The notes under the pieces were generated by a model. It worked only from the letters and a program-made list of their open reading frames with translations, made no database searches and was not told the DNA's origin. The position numbers and the translations under genes are program-made. DNA of 64,000 nucleotides from Armigeres subalbatus (lineage: Eukaryota; Arthropoda; Insecta; Diptera; Culicidae): the NCBI RefSeq assembly GCF_024139115.2, contig NC_085141.1, positions 33,309,242-33,373,241 on the forward strand. The letters are read 5' to 3'. Positions within the stretch are counted from its first letter, which is position 1, and the number at the start of each line of letters is the position of its first letter. This document shows, one piece after another, positions 22,553-33,680 of the stretch.

Positions 22553-23246
22553 CTGACCCAGCCCAACCTTCGTTCCCCAATTTCAGTTAGGACTTTTTGT
22601 TTTCTGCCAAATCAAGATTTCGTTCACTTTCCGACCACTGTGTGACGGTTCTTTGCTTTACAAGCCTAGAACCGATCGTGCTTTTTACAGCCCACCACAC
22701 CGCGCACAAACCGGCGGCATCAAGCGTGTGCGCTTGATATTAAATGTTCACACACTCGCGTACGGTTCACAGGTGCTGCTGTTGTGCTCGTTATGCTTAG
22801 AATTCCATTCCCTCGGCGGCTCGGTTGGGTACGCAAGCGCGAAAAGGGTTCGTCCAGTGCCAGTGCTTTTAGCATTTTGAACTGACATTTGACCTTTCGG
22901 CTACCTACCTACATGGATGCCGGTCGGTGGTCAGCTCACAGCTGAGATGAGATCGTCATTGCAGCCATCCACTACACGCCTCCTAATGGTGGCACCGATC
23001 AGTTCGCAGCAATTGTTGGTCAAGGTTGGCGTTCTGATTCTATCGGTGCTAATAAAGTAATTTGTAGCTCAGTTCAGGTGATCGGATCCTTATGCTATGT
23101 GCAGACTATGGGCTTGAACTTATTATTCGGCTATCTGGATGTCATATTTGTGGTGAGCAATTAGGTAAGATGGGGATAAAGTGCGCTGAAGGTGCGATGG
23201 TGGTTAATAACTGTGGCCATGCTTAGATCTATGTTCGTTTAAATAT
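22553..23246. other. Non-coding, mixed composition
   Basis: Positions 22640-23000 are relatively GC-rich and could be single-copy host DNA. No reading frame or RNA gene is recognised. Confidence 0.35.
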
Positions 23247-23985
23247 GATGTTTTGAGCTCTCAGATTATTGTATGGGAACATATCTAAATCTTTGATCAT
23301 ACGCATGAGCTATTTTAATGACCTTAGTGGCCAATTACGCTTGGTTCGAAACTGATAGCAACCCATGGTGTCCATATAGGCCCTTAGAGGCCATGCGCAT
23401 AATTTACGATCTAAATATTTTCATACCGGATGTTCAAAATTCTTCAAATTATTCTAAAATTCAAACCAATTGATCTATCAACTCAACTGATCTCAATAGC
23501 AACACATGACGTCCATACAGCCCATAAGAGGCGTGATTTATGATTTAGATATGTCCAAACCAGATGTTCTAAGCACTCAAAATAATTCTTGAGCTTAGAC
23601 CAATTGATCTACCAAGTCAACTGGGCGCAATACAAAGCCGCTGTGTGGTAGATTAATGGTATGAAGTCCAGAATTATTTGGAGAACTTAGAACATCCGGT
23701 TTAGCCATATCCTAATCATACATCACCCACATGGCCTCTAAGGGCTTGTATGGACACCATGGGTTGCTATTGGTTTTTTTTATTGAGCCCAGTTGACCTG
23801 GTAGATCAATTCGTCTGAACTTTAGAATGATTTGGAGTACTTCGAACATCCGGTTTGGACATGTTTAGATCGTAAATTATGCGCAAGGCCATGGGTTGCT
23901 ATTTATTGGTTTCGTACCAAGCGTAATTGACCTCGTAGACCAAGGCTCTGAAATCCAGAATGGTTTGAAGAACCTAGAACATCTG
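23247..23985. repeat. Inverted satellite array, units about 180 bp
   Basis: The left half carries GCAACCCATGGTGTCCATA (23352) followed by ACCGGATGTTC and CAATTGATCTA, and repeats the pattern near 23490. From about 23635 the same text appears in reverse complement: GAACATCCGGTTT (23690), GGACACCATGGGTTGC (23752), and again at 23835-23900. Both outer edges carry AATTACGCTTGG or its complement. The array is a foldback of roughly 350 bases per arm. Confidence 0.75.
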
Positions 23986-25776
23986 TAGAAATATAGTTTG
24001 CAATCATTATTCGCCATCTCTGAAATAGTATTGGGTATATTTTGAGAAAAAAATAAAGCAGTGAAATCGTTCATGCGCGATATTCGTATGCAATTTTCGT
24101 CCAACTGACGACGATCCTTCCTTCGAGTATTACAGGATGTAGGTGTGACCGATCAACTATTATTTTGGATGTATAAACATGTTAATTTGGCTGAGAAATG
24201 CCTGAGATATTGCCAATTCAAACCCGGGTCAATATGATGGAACACCGTATGTGTGAGTTTCTTTTCTGGGGCCCTTCAGGAACGTCATACAAAGTAGGTC
24301 AACGTTCAGGAACATAGTTTTCCATAAAATAGGAAAAGTCAGGAAGTTTCAGACAATGACATAGTTGCGTTAAAACGTTATTACAATTTGAAAGTGCGAT
24401 TCTGGTCATATTGACTAGATATTTTTCTAGAATTCAAAGGGATGCGTTTTGATCAGGGTCTGTCCCCTACAAGATTTTTATTTTGCTGTTGAAAAAAAAA
24501 ATGCTTTTTGCATATGAATTTAATATCATTTTGAATATTCATTTGTGCCATAATGATCTAAATAATTGGAGGCATTTAGTCATTTAGGCTTTTACTTTTA
24601 CCAACAATGACATTATATTTTGTTACATTTTACTTATGCGACACTGAATGCTTCACGTGGAAATGCAATTTAAGAAAACTTTAGACCCTCACTGGAAAGC
24701 TTCTTAATGCTGCTGCGTGGATTCCTTCAATTTTCTATTTCAATAATCGACATCCGCCTCTAACTTTTGAAGGAGGTCACCCCTCGCCAACGATACTTCC
24801 ATTTCAGAAGCGAGGGTAAAAATGACTGAGCGCTAAATAAACCTGACCGTTGCGCTAAACTAAACGTAATTAAAAAGTCAATTAAATTGCACGAGATACT
24901 GCAAATGGGTAAAGTGTAACGCGTATCTGTTAATTCTGCTTCCTTCCTCCTCGTTCTCCACGGTGCGGTGCTTCACCCCCATCGGGGTAACTTCCCATGG
25001 AATCGATTTGCAAAAAACACAGCAAACCAACACAGGAAAGACCGATGCACATTCCAATCGGGATGAGATTATGACTCCTGACTGGCCGCCTGTTGGCCTG
25101 CTGCCAGCCTGCCGGTGCGCAGACGATCATCACTGTCGATGACGATGATGATGGTGATCGTGAAGTAAATAAATTACGCGCTTCGGCAAGATTGAGAGCA
25201 TCACCACCAGAAAGCATTCGGGGCGAAGGAAGGGGGCATTGCGAAGTGCAGGATGCGGCGCAGCTACAGTGGACCGATAGAATTTTATGAACTGACCACA
25301 ACAACGTGCCGCAGAGAGGGGCACCGAGCCAAGAGTCAGTGAACATTGAACGCCCAATGCAGCGGCCACGGGAAGGCGTTACGGTGGGATCTTTGTGGAG
25401 AAATGGGATCGCATTGGACGCTGCTGGGCTCGGTTAGGTTAGCCCATCTCCCATAGATCTGTAATAGGCCAGGTTGGATTAATTTAATACCACCCGCCTC
25501 GAGTGTGCCAGCGAGTGGATGCGGATGCAGCTTATGAGAAAGGTATTCGGCATCATGATGGTCAATATTTGTACAAGATGTATCGACAACAGCGAACTAG
25601 TTAGCAGATGGTAAAATCTACGTTGGTCAAGATTAAAGGGAACAAGTAGGGGAAAATGACCTTTCATAGTAGAGTTGAACTTCAATCAGGGTAATATCGG
25701 TGTCTTATACATCAATTGTGCAAAATTATTGTTATTTATTTTAGTTAAACAAACCGCGAAATAAGGACTCAGTTGC
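23986..25776. other. Non-coding, possible single-copy DNA
   Basis: The stretch 24930-25400 is GC-richer than its surroundings and has GATGATGATG repeats at 25143. No frame reads as a recognisable protein. Confidence 0.35.
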
Positions 25777-25779
25777 TAA

Positions 25780-25968
25780 GGGGCTCCATACACGCTGCGA
25801 CATGTACAACTCTGACTCCGCCCCCAGGAAATTTGGCTCGGTTGGAGTAAAGTCGGACCGTCTGTGGGTGAGTTGTACGACTGTTGGACAGACTTTACTC
25901 CAACCGAGCCAAATTTCCTGGGGGTGGAGTCAAAGTTGTACAATATGTCGGAACGTGTGTGGGGCCTC
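25780..25968. mobile_element. Palindromic TAA-flanked MITE
   Basis: The inverted arms are about 80 bases: GGGGCTCCATACACG on the left matches CGTGTGTGGGGCCTC on the right, and CAGGAAATTTGGCTCGGTTG is repeated exactly in complement. TAA flanks both ends (25777-25779 and 25969-25971), which suggests a PIF/Harbinger-like origin. It shares GACTCCRCCCCCARGAAA with the element at 19125. Confidence 0.82.
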
Positions 25969-26324
25969 TAAGTTTTGTGTTATTTTCCGGAGCTTAATCC
26001 TTTACAGTTGCAGTGTTTCGAAATGTCATTTGATTATTTTACCATTTATCATATCATTTTCATCAGTGTTAGTAAAATGATTCATAACAAATCTCAATCA
26101 TTGAGTTTTTCATGCTAAAACGCATTGTTTCATTTATTGGCCAAAAAAATATGTTACAACAAAATATGTTTAAAATCAGTTTGATGTGAATTTAATGTAT
26201 AAACACGCAAGAGTCTGCATTGTACTATGCGACGAACGTTAATTCGCAGAGAACAAATGAAAACGTACGATGATTCAACTCAGCCATTACTTTTAAAGTG
26301 ATGTGTCATCTATTTTGAATTTAT

Positions 26325-26625
26325 ACTTGCAGACCCGACGAACTTCGTTTAGACCAAGAATTGATTTGTTCTTTGATAAGTTCTCGAGTTATGCAGAAAT
26401 TTCTGTTCCATTTGTATGGAACCCCACCTTTCCAGAAGGGGAGGAGTTTCTAACCACCACAGAAACAAACGATTTGCTTGATTAATTCTCGAGTTATGAA
26501 GAAATTTGTGTTTCATTTGTATGGGAGCCCCCTGTTCAATGGTGGGAGGTGTCTCGAACCATCTTAAGAACCTTCCCCGTTTTCGAGTCTATAAGAGTCA
26601 GACAGACAGAAATTCATTTTTTTTT
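26325..26625. repeat. Dispersed repeat with internal 104-bp duplication
   Basis: CTCGAGTTATGCAGAAATTT (about 26382) and CTCGAGTTATGAAGAAATTT (about 26486) start two tandem units, each ending with CATTTGTATGGRA. The block starts near CAGACCCGACGAACTTCG and ends at GACAGACAGAAATTCATTTT. I remember this text from many insect repeats but cannot name the family. Confidence 0.5.
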
Positions 26626-26899
26626 AGAAGAAGAAGATATTGTGCATTTAGACCAAAATTGTTTGTATGACGCTGATGAACTGGCAGCAAAGGTCCACTT
26701 CCGACGAGATCCAAACGAAAAAAAAAATGTCACAAAATCGAGCTTGTTTTGTCGCTGACAACGTCGCTTGAAGTTCGGAAGACAATTTCCACACTTCCGA
26801 CAATGTGTTGGTGGCAAACTAAAATTTTGTTTTTACGTTCATGATGTCGGGAGTAAATTCGGAAGTAAAGTGTCGGAAATCGGAATTCAATATAGTGCT

Positions 26900-28080
26900 G
26901 GCGACACAATAGATTTTTTACTAAGACCGAAGTGACTTGTTCATGGCTACACATTGCCAACCGCGCAGTCAACGGAGGGTCCGCAAGTCATCTTCCATCT
27001 GATCTGATTGATCCACCTCGCCTGCTGCGCACTTCGCCTTCGTCCGTCGAATCGTTGTCGAGAACTATTTTCACCGGGTTACTGTCCGATATTCTGGATG
27101 GTTCTCCCAGCAGCTCATTCGTCCCCTTCACGTACCGTCCGCCATCTGTCGAGCATTGTCCAGGTCTCGTGTCCGTAAAGGACTACCGATCAGATGAGCG
27201 TTTTATAGATAGTCAGTTTGGTACGGCGGCGAACTCTATTGCGGATTTACGTACGTACGGTTTCTAGCCACTATGCGTCTCCGAGTTTCTCTGCTGGTAT
27301 CATTTTCGGCATTCACCAGTCAGCCCAAATACACAAAATCTTCTACCACCTCAATTTCGTCACCACCGATGCAAACTCGCGGTGGGTGGCTCACATTGTC
27401 TTCTCTTGAACCTCTTCCTATCATGTACTTCGTCTTCGTTGATGTCTAGTCCGATCTGATGTAGGCTTCCTCAATCTTCTCAAAGTTACGTGTCATTTCA
27501 TTTCATTTATTTAGTTAACATCTAAACAGATAACACTGAATCAACAATTTGACGCCACAATGCACGGTTCGAGGCCGCATCTCTCCAACCTCGGATACGC
27601 CCCACGCTCGCCAAGTCGTTTTGCACCTGGTCTGCCCATCTCGCTCGCTGCGCTCCACGCCGTCTCGTACCTGCCGGATCGTGTTACGTGTCATAATATC
27701 TATATCATCGGCGAAGAAAAAAGCTGGACGGACTTATTGAAAATCGCACCACTCGTGATTATCCCTGCCTTTCGTATTACCCCTTCTAAAGCGATGTTGA
27801 ATAACAGACACGAAATACCATCATCTTGCCGTAACCCTCTGCGCATTTCAAAGGGACACGAGAATGCCCCTGAAACCCGAACTACGCACATCACCCGATC
27901 CATCGTCGCTTTGATCAACCGTATCAGTTTATCTGGAAATCCGTGTTCGTGCATTAGCTGCCATAGCTGGTCCCGATCAATTGTATTATATGTGGCTTTG
28001 AAGTCGATGAATAGATGACGCGTGGGCACGTTGTATTCGCGGCATTTCTGCAGTACTTGGCGAATGGTCTGTCGTGGAGT
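26900..28080 (-). pseudogene. Non-LTR reverse-transcriptase remnant, clade not assigned
   Basis: On the minus strand, from about 28080: REYNVPTRHLFIDFKATYNT (motif A; D of the palm present), then MHEHGFPDKLIRLIKATMDR, FEMRRGLRQDDGISCLLF (motif B region, with D where G is usual) and FADDIDI (motif C) after a frameshift near 27710. The frame then continues beyond a 186-bp insertion as FEKIEEAYIRSD, GDEIEVVEDFVYLG, VVLYGHET and MEDDLRTLR. Stops and frameshifts are frequent. Only the RT half remains; no endonuclease is seen. Confidence 0.85.
27497..27682 (-). mobile_element. 186-bp LINE 3' end inserted with 12-bp TSD
   Basis: GTTACGTGTCAT occurs at 27485-27496 and again at 27683-27694. On the minus strand the inserted piece encodes DPAGTRRRGAQRARWADQVQ and ASNRALWRQIVDSVLSV, then a stop and an (AAATG)-type tail next to the duplication. 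This is the last part of a LINE ORF2, heavily 5'-truncated at insertion. Removing it restores continuity of the host RT remnant (motif C joined to FEKIEEAY). Confidence 0.88.
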
Positions 28081-28082
28081 GT

Positions 28083-28650
28083 TCGAACAACTTTGTACAA
28101 GATAATATCTCTCTATCTCTCATAGATTCTGCGATATCGATCTGGTAATTTCATGTATACTAGCACCACCAAGTGAATGATTCTCAAACTATATTTGGCC
28201 AGGGTTCTACCAAATCGCACCACGCGCCAACAAAAAATTACTCGTTTTTCTGCCCAAATTTTCGGTTAGCAGATTTAATTGATCACCCAATTTCAAAACT
28301 GTGGATATCCTTCATCAAATGTACGCATGAATCGATATGAAAGGATTTCCGTTTACTTTTTGTAAACAAAATACCACCAGTCAGTCAAAAAACCGCTTGG
28401 TGCGGTTTGGCTTTCTTCCGAATATAATTGTCTGTTATTCTCAATATAATTGTCTTGACTTTCCGAACCACATTTTTTAAGATAACAATTTTCTATCTCA
28501 GATTCTGCGATAGCCAATTCATCTGATAATAACAAGTCAAACTTATTCTCAATTTAATTATCATGACTTTTCGAACCACTTTACAGAAGATAACAATTTT
28601 ATATCTCTCGAAAATTCTGAGATATCCAATCCAACTGGTTATTTCATTTC
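28083..28650. repeat. Three degenerate tandem units, about 115-370 bp apart
   Basis: TTCGAAC or TTCCGAAC, then AAGATAACAATTT or AAGATAATATCTC, then GATTCTGCGATA or AATTCTGAGATAT recur near 28080, 28460 and 28578. The ends are unclear. Confidence 0.5.
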
Positions 28651-29072
28651 ATTAAGGTACACTGGGGGAAGTGGAAAAATCGACTCGAGAGATTGGAATT
28701 ATACATACTTTACAGTTTTTACCACATCATAACATTATGTAAGAATATACTTTGATGCTCACACTAATACTGTGTTGAAATTTGTATAATACATACACTA
28801 ACACGGTTAACGCATGAACTGTAATTTTAGGTTTCATGAAAAGTTATTTTTTGCATTCATAAAATCAATTCTTATTTGCACCAATTGTCCCTCTTTCAAG
28901 TGAATTTATATCACAGGTGACCATTATAATATAATTGAACTAATTCCATTCAATTGGTAGTGATTTATACCAAGAAAGGAAATAATTCAAAGATTTTACC
29001 CTTACCCCAGGTATCAAACACTGCGGGGGAAGTGGATAATGTTCTAATTACGCAATTTTTGTCTTCCCTCCA

Positions 29073-29507
29073 CACACCTAAAAATATTCATGTAATTTTA
29101 GGTGTTGTGACGCTGACATATACGAGCGTCATTTTTGACGTAAAATTAGGTGATACTTTAATTTTACATCACAATTGACAAAAAAATGAAAGGGTTGGAA
29201 CGAAAATCGAACATAAGCCCGCTGAGTGAGAGCCCAACACCTTACCACTCAGCTATCTTCGTTTCTTGAAAGAGGGGTGATCGAAGTAAAACATGTTCCA
29301 CGATTTGCACTGAACAAGTATTTCACTGCATCAAGTTATCGACCGCTTGTGCGTTAGGTGCGTCGCATCGGGTGCTGCGTTTAGGTTCCGTGACATGTAA
29401 TTTTAAATCACGTGTCAATGAAAAATATACGATTTAGTTTATGTCATGTGGTTTTGTGTCATTTTATTGAAATACATGACCTGTAATATTAATAATTTTT
29501 TGGTGTG
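29073..29507. mobile_element. Possible nested MITE, CACACCWAAAAAT ends
   Basis: CACACCTAAAAATATTCATG at 29073 is roughly complementary to TAATAATTTTTTGGTGTG ending near 29507. No target duplication is convincing. Confidence 0.4.
29192..29275 (-). other. tRNA-like sequence (SINE head or tRNA pseudogene)
   Basis: The minus strand reads GATAGCTGAGTGGTAAGG (good box A) and later GTTCGATTTTCGTTCC (near box B), separated by an anticodon-like segment. It is not a clean cloverleaf and lies inside the nested element. Confidence 0.45.
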
Positions 29508-30370
29508 CAGGGTTTATTTCGATAGCTGTAAATCTTAATATGTTTCTTCTTTGTTATCATTGTGATTCCAGTGGTGATTGGACTAATATAAAGTAGAAAA
29601 TGCCTGATTAATCCACCTATCGGTATTGATGCCTTTCACATGTTTTACATATGAAAAAAAAAATGTATAAGAAAGTTAAAAATAGCACCGATAGGTAAAT
29701 ATATTCTATAATTCGTATTCATTTTTATGCATCACAAGTTTCGCCGTTGAATGCAATTTTTTTGCGAACAAACTGGTTAAGGACAAGTGCTCAAGAATAG
29801 CTGATAATGTTGTACGTGCTTTTCGCACACACATACATACAAATACGCACATACAGACATCATCTCAATTCGTTAAACTAAGTTGATTAGTTTATAACCC
29901 TGTAAGTCCCATTTTTCCTTTAAAAAGTTCATCTTTGGGGCGAGCATATAGATTTCACGTACACTTAGTGTTCGAGAAGGCAAAACCAGCCCTCCTCTAG
30001 CTATTACGAGAATTCCTTGAGGATCTATTCCGTTAAGGTAATGAAAATATTCCACAAAAGATACTCAGAGCAATTATCGTATTGATTTTAGTTATATGTA
30101 ACTACTCATCACTATTGAAGGTCAAGGTAACATGGGTTTTCCACTTACCCCATCCCACTAGGAAAAGTGGAAAAACATCTCCTAATTTTAAAATCTATTT
30201 CCATAAATTTCAAGCGACCAAAATGGTATGAATTACCGCACAGTTGGTGCAAAATTGACTGTTTTTGATAGCCCATTTTGATTGAACGCATTTAGATCAT
30301 TTAAACTGGTTTTACACTAATTCAAACAGGCACTATCGATTTTTCCTTTTCCACTTCCCCCAGTGTACCT

Positions 30371-30699
30371 TATATTAGTTTTAAACTTCCAAACAAAACT
30401 GTAATATTTTCCAAATTAAATTCGAATTTGTCAACAACCCTGACCTAGAAATCAAAATTGAAATAACCCGTGTAGGTTCATTTTTCGTCCGATTGCCATG
30501 TAATTTTCAGGGAAGAAGCGTCATCATGTCTATTTTTTGGTACATGACTTGATTTGACCATAGTGACAATCCGGCCGGATTTATTAAGGGGGGGTCCTGG
30601 GTCAGGTGCAATAAAAAACGGGTCATTTTTTTAAAACCATTGATAAATGAATGAAAGTGACCAGAATGCAGATGCAAACGTTGTCAATCATCATTGACC
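30371..30699. other. Non-coding spacer
   Basis: AT-rich, then GGGGGGGTCCTGGGTC at 30588. No gene recognised. It may include decayed satellite units. Confidence 0.35.
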
Positions 30700-32120
30700 A
30701 GCATCAGAAAGTTTTGATACATTTGAACCACCAGGACATGGTTCCGGATATTCCGGGAACCTGGTTCCCTGTGGTAGTGGACACTTTTCAAGTGGTGTAA
30801 AACCCAGTCTTGCGATATATCAAACTTCATGGGTTTGAAAGAAAATCCTAATAGATGAGTTTTTGGGGGGTTTTTAACACATTGGCCACATCCGGAAGTG
30901 TTCCTGGGATCCTGGTTCCCTCAAGGAGGTGGACAAATTTCGATTAGCACCGAAACCCATCTTGCGACATATCAAACTCCATGATTTTGAAAGACAGGCT
31001 CAATAGATGAGTTTTTGGGGGGTTTTGAACACATTGGCCACATCCGGAAGTGTTCCTGGGAACCTGGTTTCCCCAAGAAAGTGGACAAATCTTGCCTAGC
31101 ACCAAAACCCAACTTGCGACACATCAAACTCCATGACTTTGAAAAACAAGCTCAATATATGAGTTTTTGAGAAGTCTTGGACACATTGACCACATCCAGA
31201 AGTGTTCCCGGGAGCCTGATTCCCTCAGGGGACCGGACAAATTTCAATTAGCACCGAAACCCATTTTGCATGTCCAACTCCATGATTTTGAGAGCACAAT
31301 ACATGAATTTTTGAGAGATTTTGGACACACTGGCCACGTCCGGGAGTGTTCCCGTGAGCCTGATTCTCTCAGCGAAGCGGTCAAATTTCTATTTGCTCCA
31401 AACCCCATCTTGCGACATATGAAACTTCATTATTTTGCTTGACTTTCAAAATCATGAAGTTTGTTACGTCACAAGATGAGTTTCGTTACTAATCTAAATT
31501 TGTTTACTTCCTTGAGGAAACCAGGCTCCCGGGAACACTTACGGACGAGGCTAATGTGTCCAAAACCTCTCAAAAAATCAAGTGTTGTGCGTGTCTTTCA
31601 AAATCATGGAGTTTGATATGTGGATGGGTCGGTGCAAATCAAAATTTGTCCACTTCCCTGAGGGAACCAGGTTCCCGGGAACACTTCCGGACGTGACCAA
31701 TGTGTCCAAAATCTTTCAAAAATTCATCTATTGAGATTTTCTTCCAAAATCGTGGAGTTTGCGACATGTCAAGATGAGTTTTGGTGCTAGGCGTCCACTT
31801 TCTTGAGTGAACCAGGCTCCCGGGAACATTTCCGGATGTGGCCAATGTGTCCAAAATCTCTCATAAACCCATCTATTGAGCTTGTTTTTTTTCAAAACCA
31901 TGGAGTTTGATGTGTCGCAAGATGGGTTCCGGTGCTAATCGAAGTTTGTCCGCTTCCCTGAGGGAACCAGGCTCCCGGGAACACTTCCGAACGTGGCCAA
32001 TGTGTCCAAAACCTCTCAAAAACTCATCTATTGAGTTAGTCTTCGAAAATCATGGAGTTTGATACGTCGCAAGATGGGTTTCGGTGCTAATCGAAATTTG
32101 TCCACTTCCCTGAGGGCCAC
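30700..32120. repeat. Inverted satellite array, 144-155 bp units
   Basis: Forward units contain ATTGGCCACATCCGG, then GGGAACCTGGTTCCC, GTGGACAAATTTC and AACCCATCTTGCGACA. ATTGGCCACA or its variants start at 30881, 31033, 31185 and about 31329, giving periods of 152, 152 and 144. From about 31441 the same text runs in reverse complement, with GCCAATGTGT variants at 31550, 31696, 31841 and 31996 (146, 145, 155). Each arm is therefore at least four to five units, and the two arms could pair over about 700 bases. A transcript would form a very long hairpin. Confidence 0.88.
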
Positions 32121-32132
32121 ACTTGTGAATAC

Positions 32133-32264
32133 CACACTTGTGGTATTCGTACCATGGTACAAGGCGACAAAAAAATAGTTTCAAGGCTATCTTTAATGAA
32201 GACAATAACTGGTATGGCCCTAATTTTAAGAATTTTGTACCATGGTATAAATACCACAAGTGTG
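32133..32264. mobile_element. Palindromic MITE abutting the satellite
   Basis: CACACTTGTGGTATTCGTAC on the left pairs with GTATAAATACCACAAGTGTG on the right, with GTACCATGGTAC-like palindromes inside each arm. It begins directly where the last inverted satellite unit stops (GAGGGCCACACTTGTG). Confidence 0.7.
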
Positions 32265-32405
32265 TCCCCCATATTATAAGGCCGGTATTTATAATACACT
32301 GTTATAAATGTTTAAACAGATTGCAAATAATCAGAATTAGATCTAATGAAATAAAATATAATAATTTAATTTAATTTTAACCTATTTCATCTCAATCTTA
32401 CAAAA

Positions 32406-32440
32406 GCCTTTACGTATACTTAATATACGAGAAAGGCAAA
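32406..32440. repeat. Single terminus CGTATACTTAATATACGAGAAAGGC
   Basis: The palindrome GTATACTTAATATAC followed by GAGAAAGGCAAAA is the inverted counterpart of the head at 61583. A weaker variant lies at 29949. Only this end of the element is recognised. Confidence 0.5.
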
Positions 32441-33140
32441 AATAAAAAAGTACAGTCGTTGTGGTCCAGAAGGTTTAAATAAAAAAAATCAGATCTTTTG
32501 ATTACTTAAGCACCTTAAAGTTTACTATTTTCCTAAAACGATATTTTTTCTAAAATCTATAGCTGAAAATCTCCCCATTCATGCCAAAAGGTTGCAAATC
32601 GGTCTATTGCACAGTGGGACCAATTCTAAAAAAGACGGTCATAAATGTTTGAAGTGAATAAAATGGTCTAGCAGGCCACATATTGTGATTTTTCATTGAA
32701 TAGATGGTTCATCTTCTCGGCATCAACGACCCGTAAGCTAAAGTACAACTATCGGAGCGAGAGGTGGCGCACCAGTCGTCGCAAGCACGCTATAGTTCTC
32801 TAAGACAACGTGCTTGCACCAAGTGGTGCCCCATCAAATATCAATGGCTGGCACCGCCAATGTAGAGTTTCTATGAGCATTTCCACAGGTTTTTAATTAT
32901 CGATTTCAGCCGCCTCCCCGCAGCGCAAACGAGAAATTTATTTTATTGTTAGAAATAGCAAACATGTGGAATAGGTTTTGTTTTGTCCCTAAACTAAGTA
33001 AAGCTGTAGAGGCGCAAGTTGTTACTTGATCTTACGATTTATGTGAAAAATTCATGATATTTTTACAATGTAAGTTTGAAAAATTAAAAGAGGGGGATAA
33101 AATGAAATCCTCTTCCGAAATTATCCATTGCGACTAGACA
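32441..33140. other. Non-coding, nothing recognised
   Basis: The stretch 32710-32930 is GC-richer. No gene or repeat is supported. Confidence 0.35.
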
Positions 33141-33143
33141 TAA

Positions 33144-33297
33144 GGGGCGATTCAAATATGACGTCCACTACTTTTTGGGATTTCTAGACCCCCTCCCCCC
33201 CCCCTGTCCCGCTTTTTTGTTTACCTAGTACATGTACTGTCACAAAATCTTAGACCCCCTCCCCCTAAAACCTGTGACATCATTTTTGAACGACCCC
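33144..33297. mobile_element. MITE with TAA duplication
   Basis: GGGGCGATTCAAATATGACG at 33144 and TTTTTGAACGACCCC ending 33297 are inverted repeats. TAA flanks both sides (33141-33143, 33298-33300). Two C-rich blocks (CCCCCTCCCCC) lie inside. Confidence 0.75.
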
Positions 33298-33540
33298 TAA
33301 CATGACTTGATAGTTTATCCTACTTTCATTATCAATATTTTCAAAATCTCAGAGCGCAGGTGCCTGTAAGAACTAACCCTAGTAGCACAGTTCAGATCGA
33401 TTTGGTTGCAGCAACTCCAATGTGACTGGATTTGGTCGCATATGAGTCACAGTGACTGATATGTCAAGTGTGCTACTCGGGAATGATCACGTAGGATTTT
33501 CTTAACAAAAGTATGCGTGAGCAAAGAACAAATGGTGCTA

Positions 33541-33680
33541 GGGGGGCGTACACATATTACGTAAGCACTTATGGGGGAGGGGGGTGGCTTCTATCGTTTT
33601 TTTACGCACCATGTAAATAAAAAAACATTTTTATTTGGGAAATCTTACATGAGGGAGGGGGAGTCGAAAACCCAGAAATT
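33541..33680. mobile_element. Possible MITE fragment (TTACGTAA-type)
   Basis: GTACACATATTACGTAAGCA with G-rich tracts resembles the TTACGTAA-bearing MITE at 47898. Only part of the element is visible. Confidence 0.35.

Larger units (their letters stand above)
28655..30370. mobile_element. TA-flanked DNA element, GGGGGAAGTGGAAAA termini
   Basis: AGGTACACTGGGGGAAGTGG at 28655 is mirrored by CCACTTCCCCCAGTGTACCT ending 30370. TA flanks both ends (28653-28654, 30371-30372). The terminal motif recurs inside as GCGGGGGAAGTGGA (29022) and as complement or partial copies near 30138. No transposase frame is present. A smaller MITE-like block and a tRNA-like stretch lie within it. Confidence 0.8.

Noticed and set aside
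30700..32120. CRISPR-like array
   Set aside because: Units are contiguous diverged satellite copies without spacers, half inverted, in a eukaryotic context.
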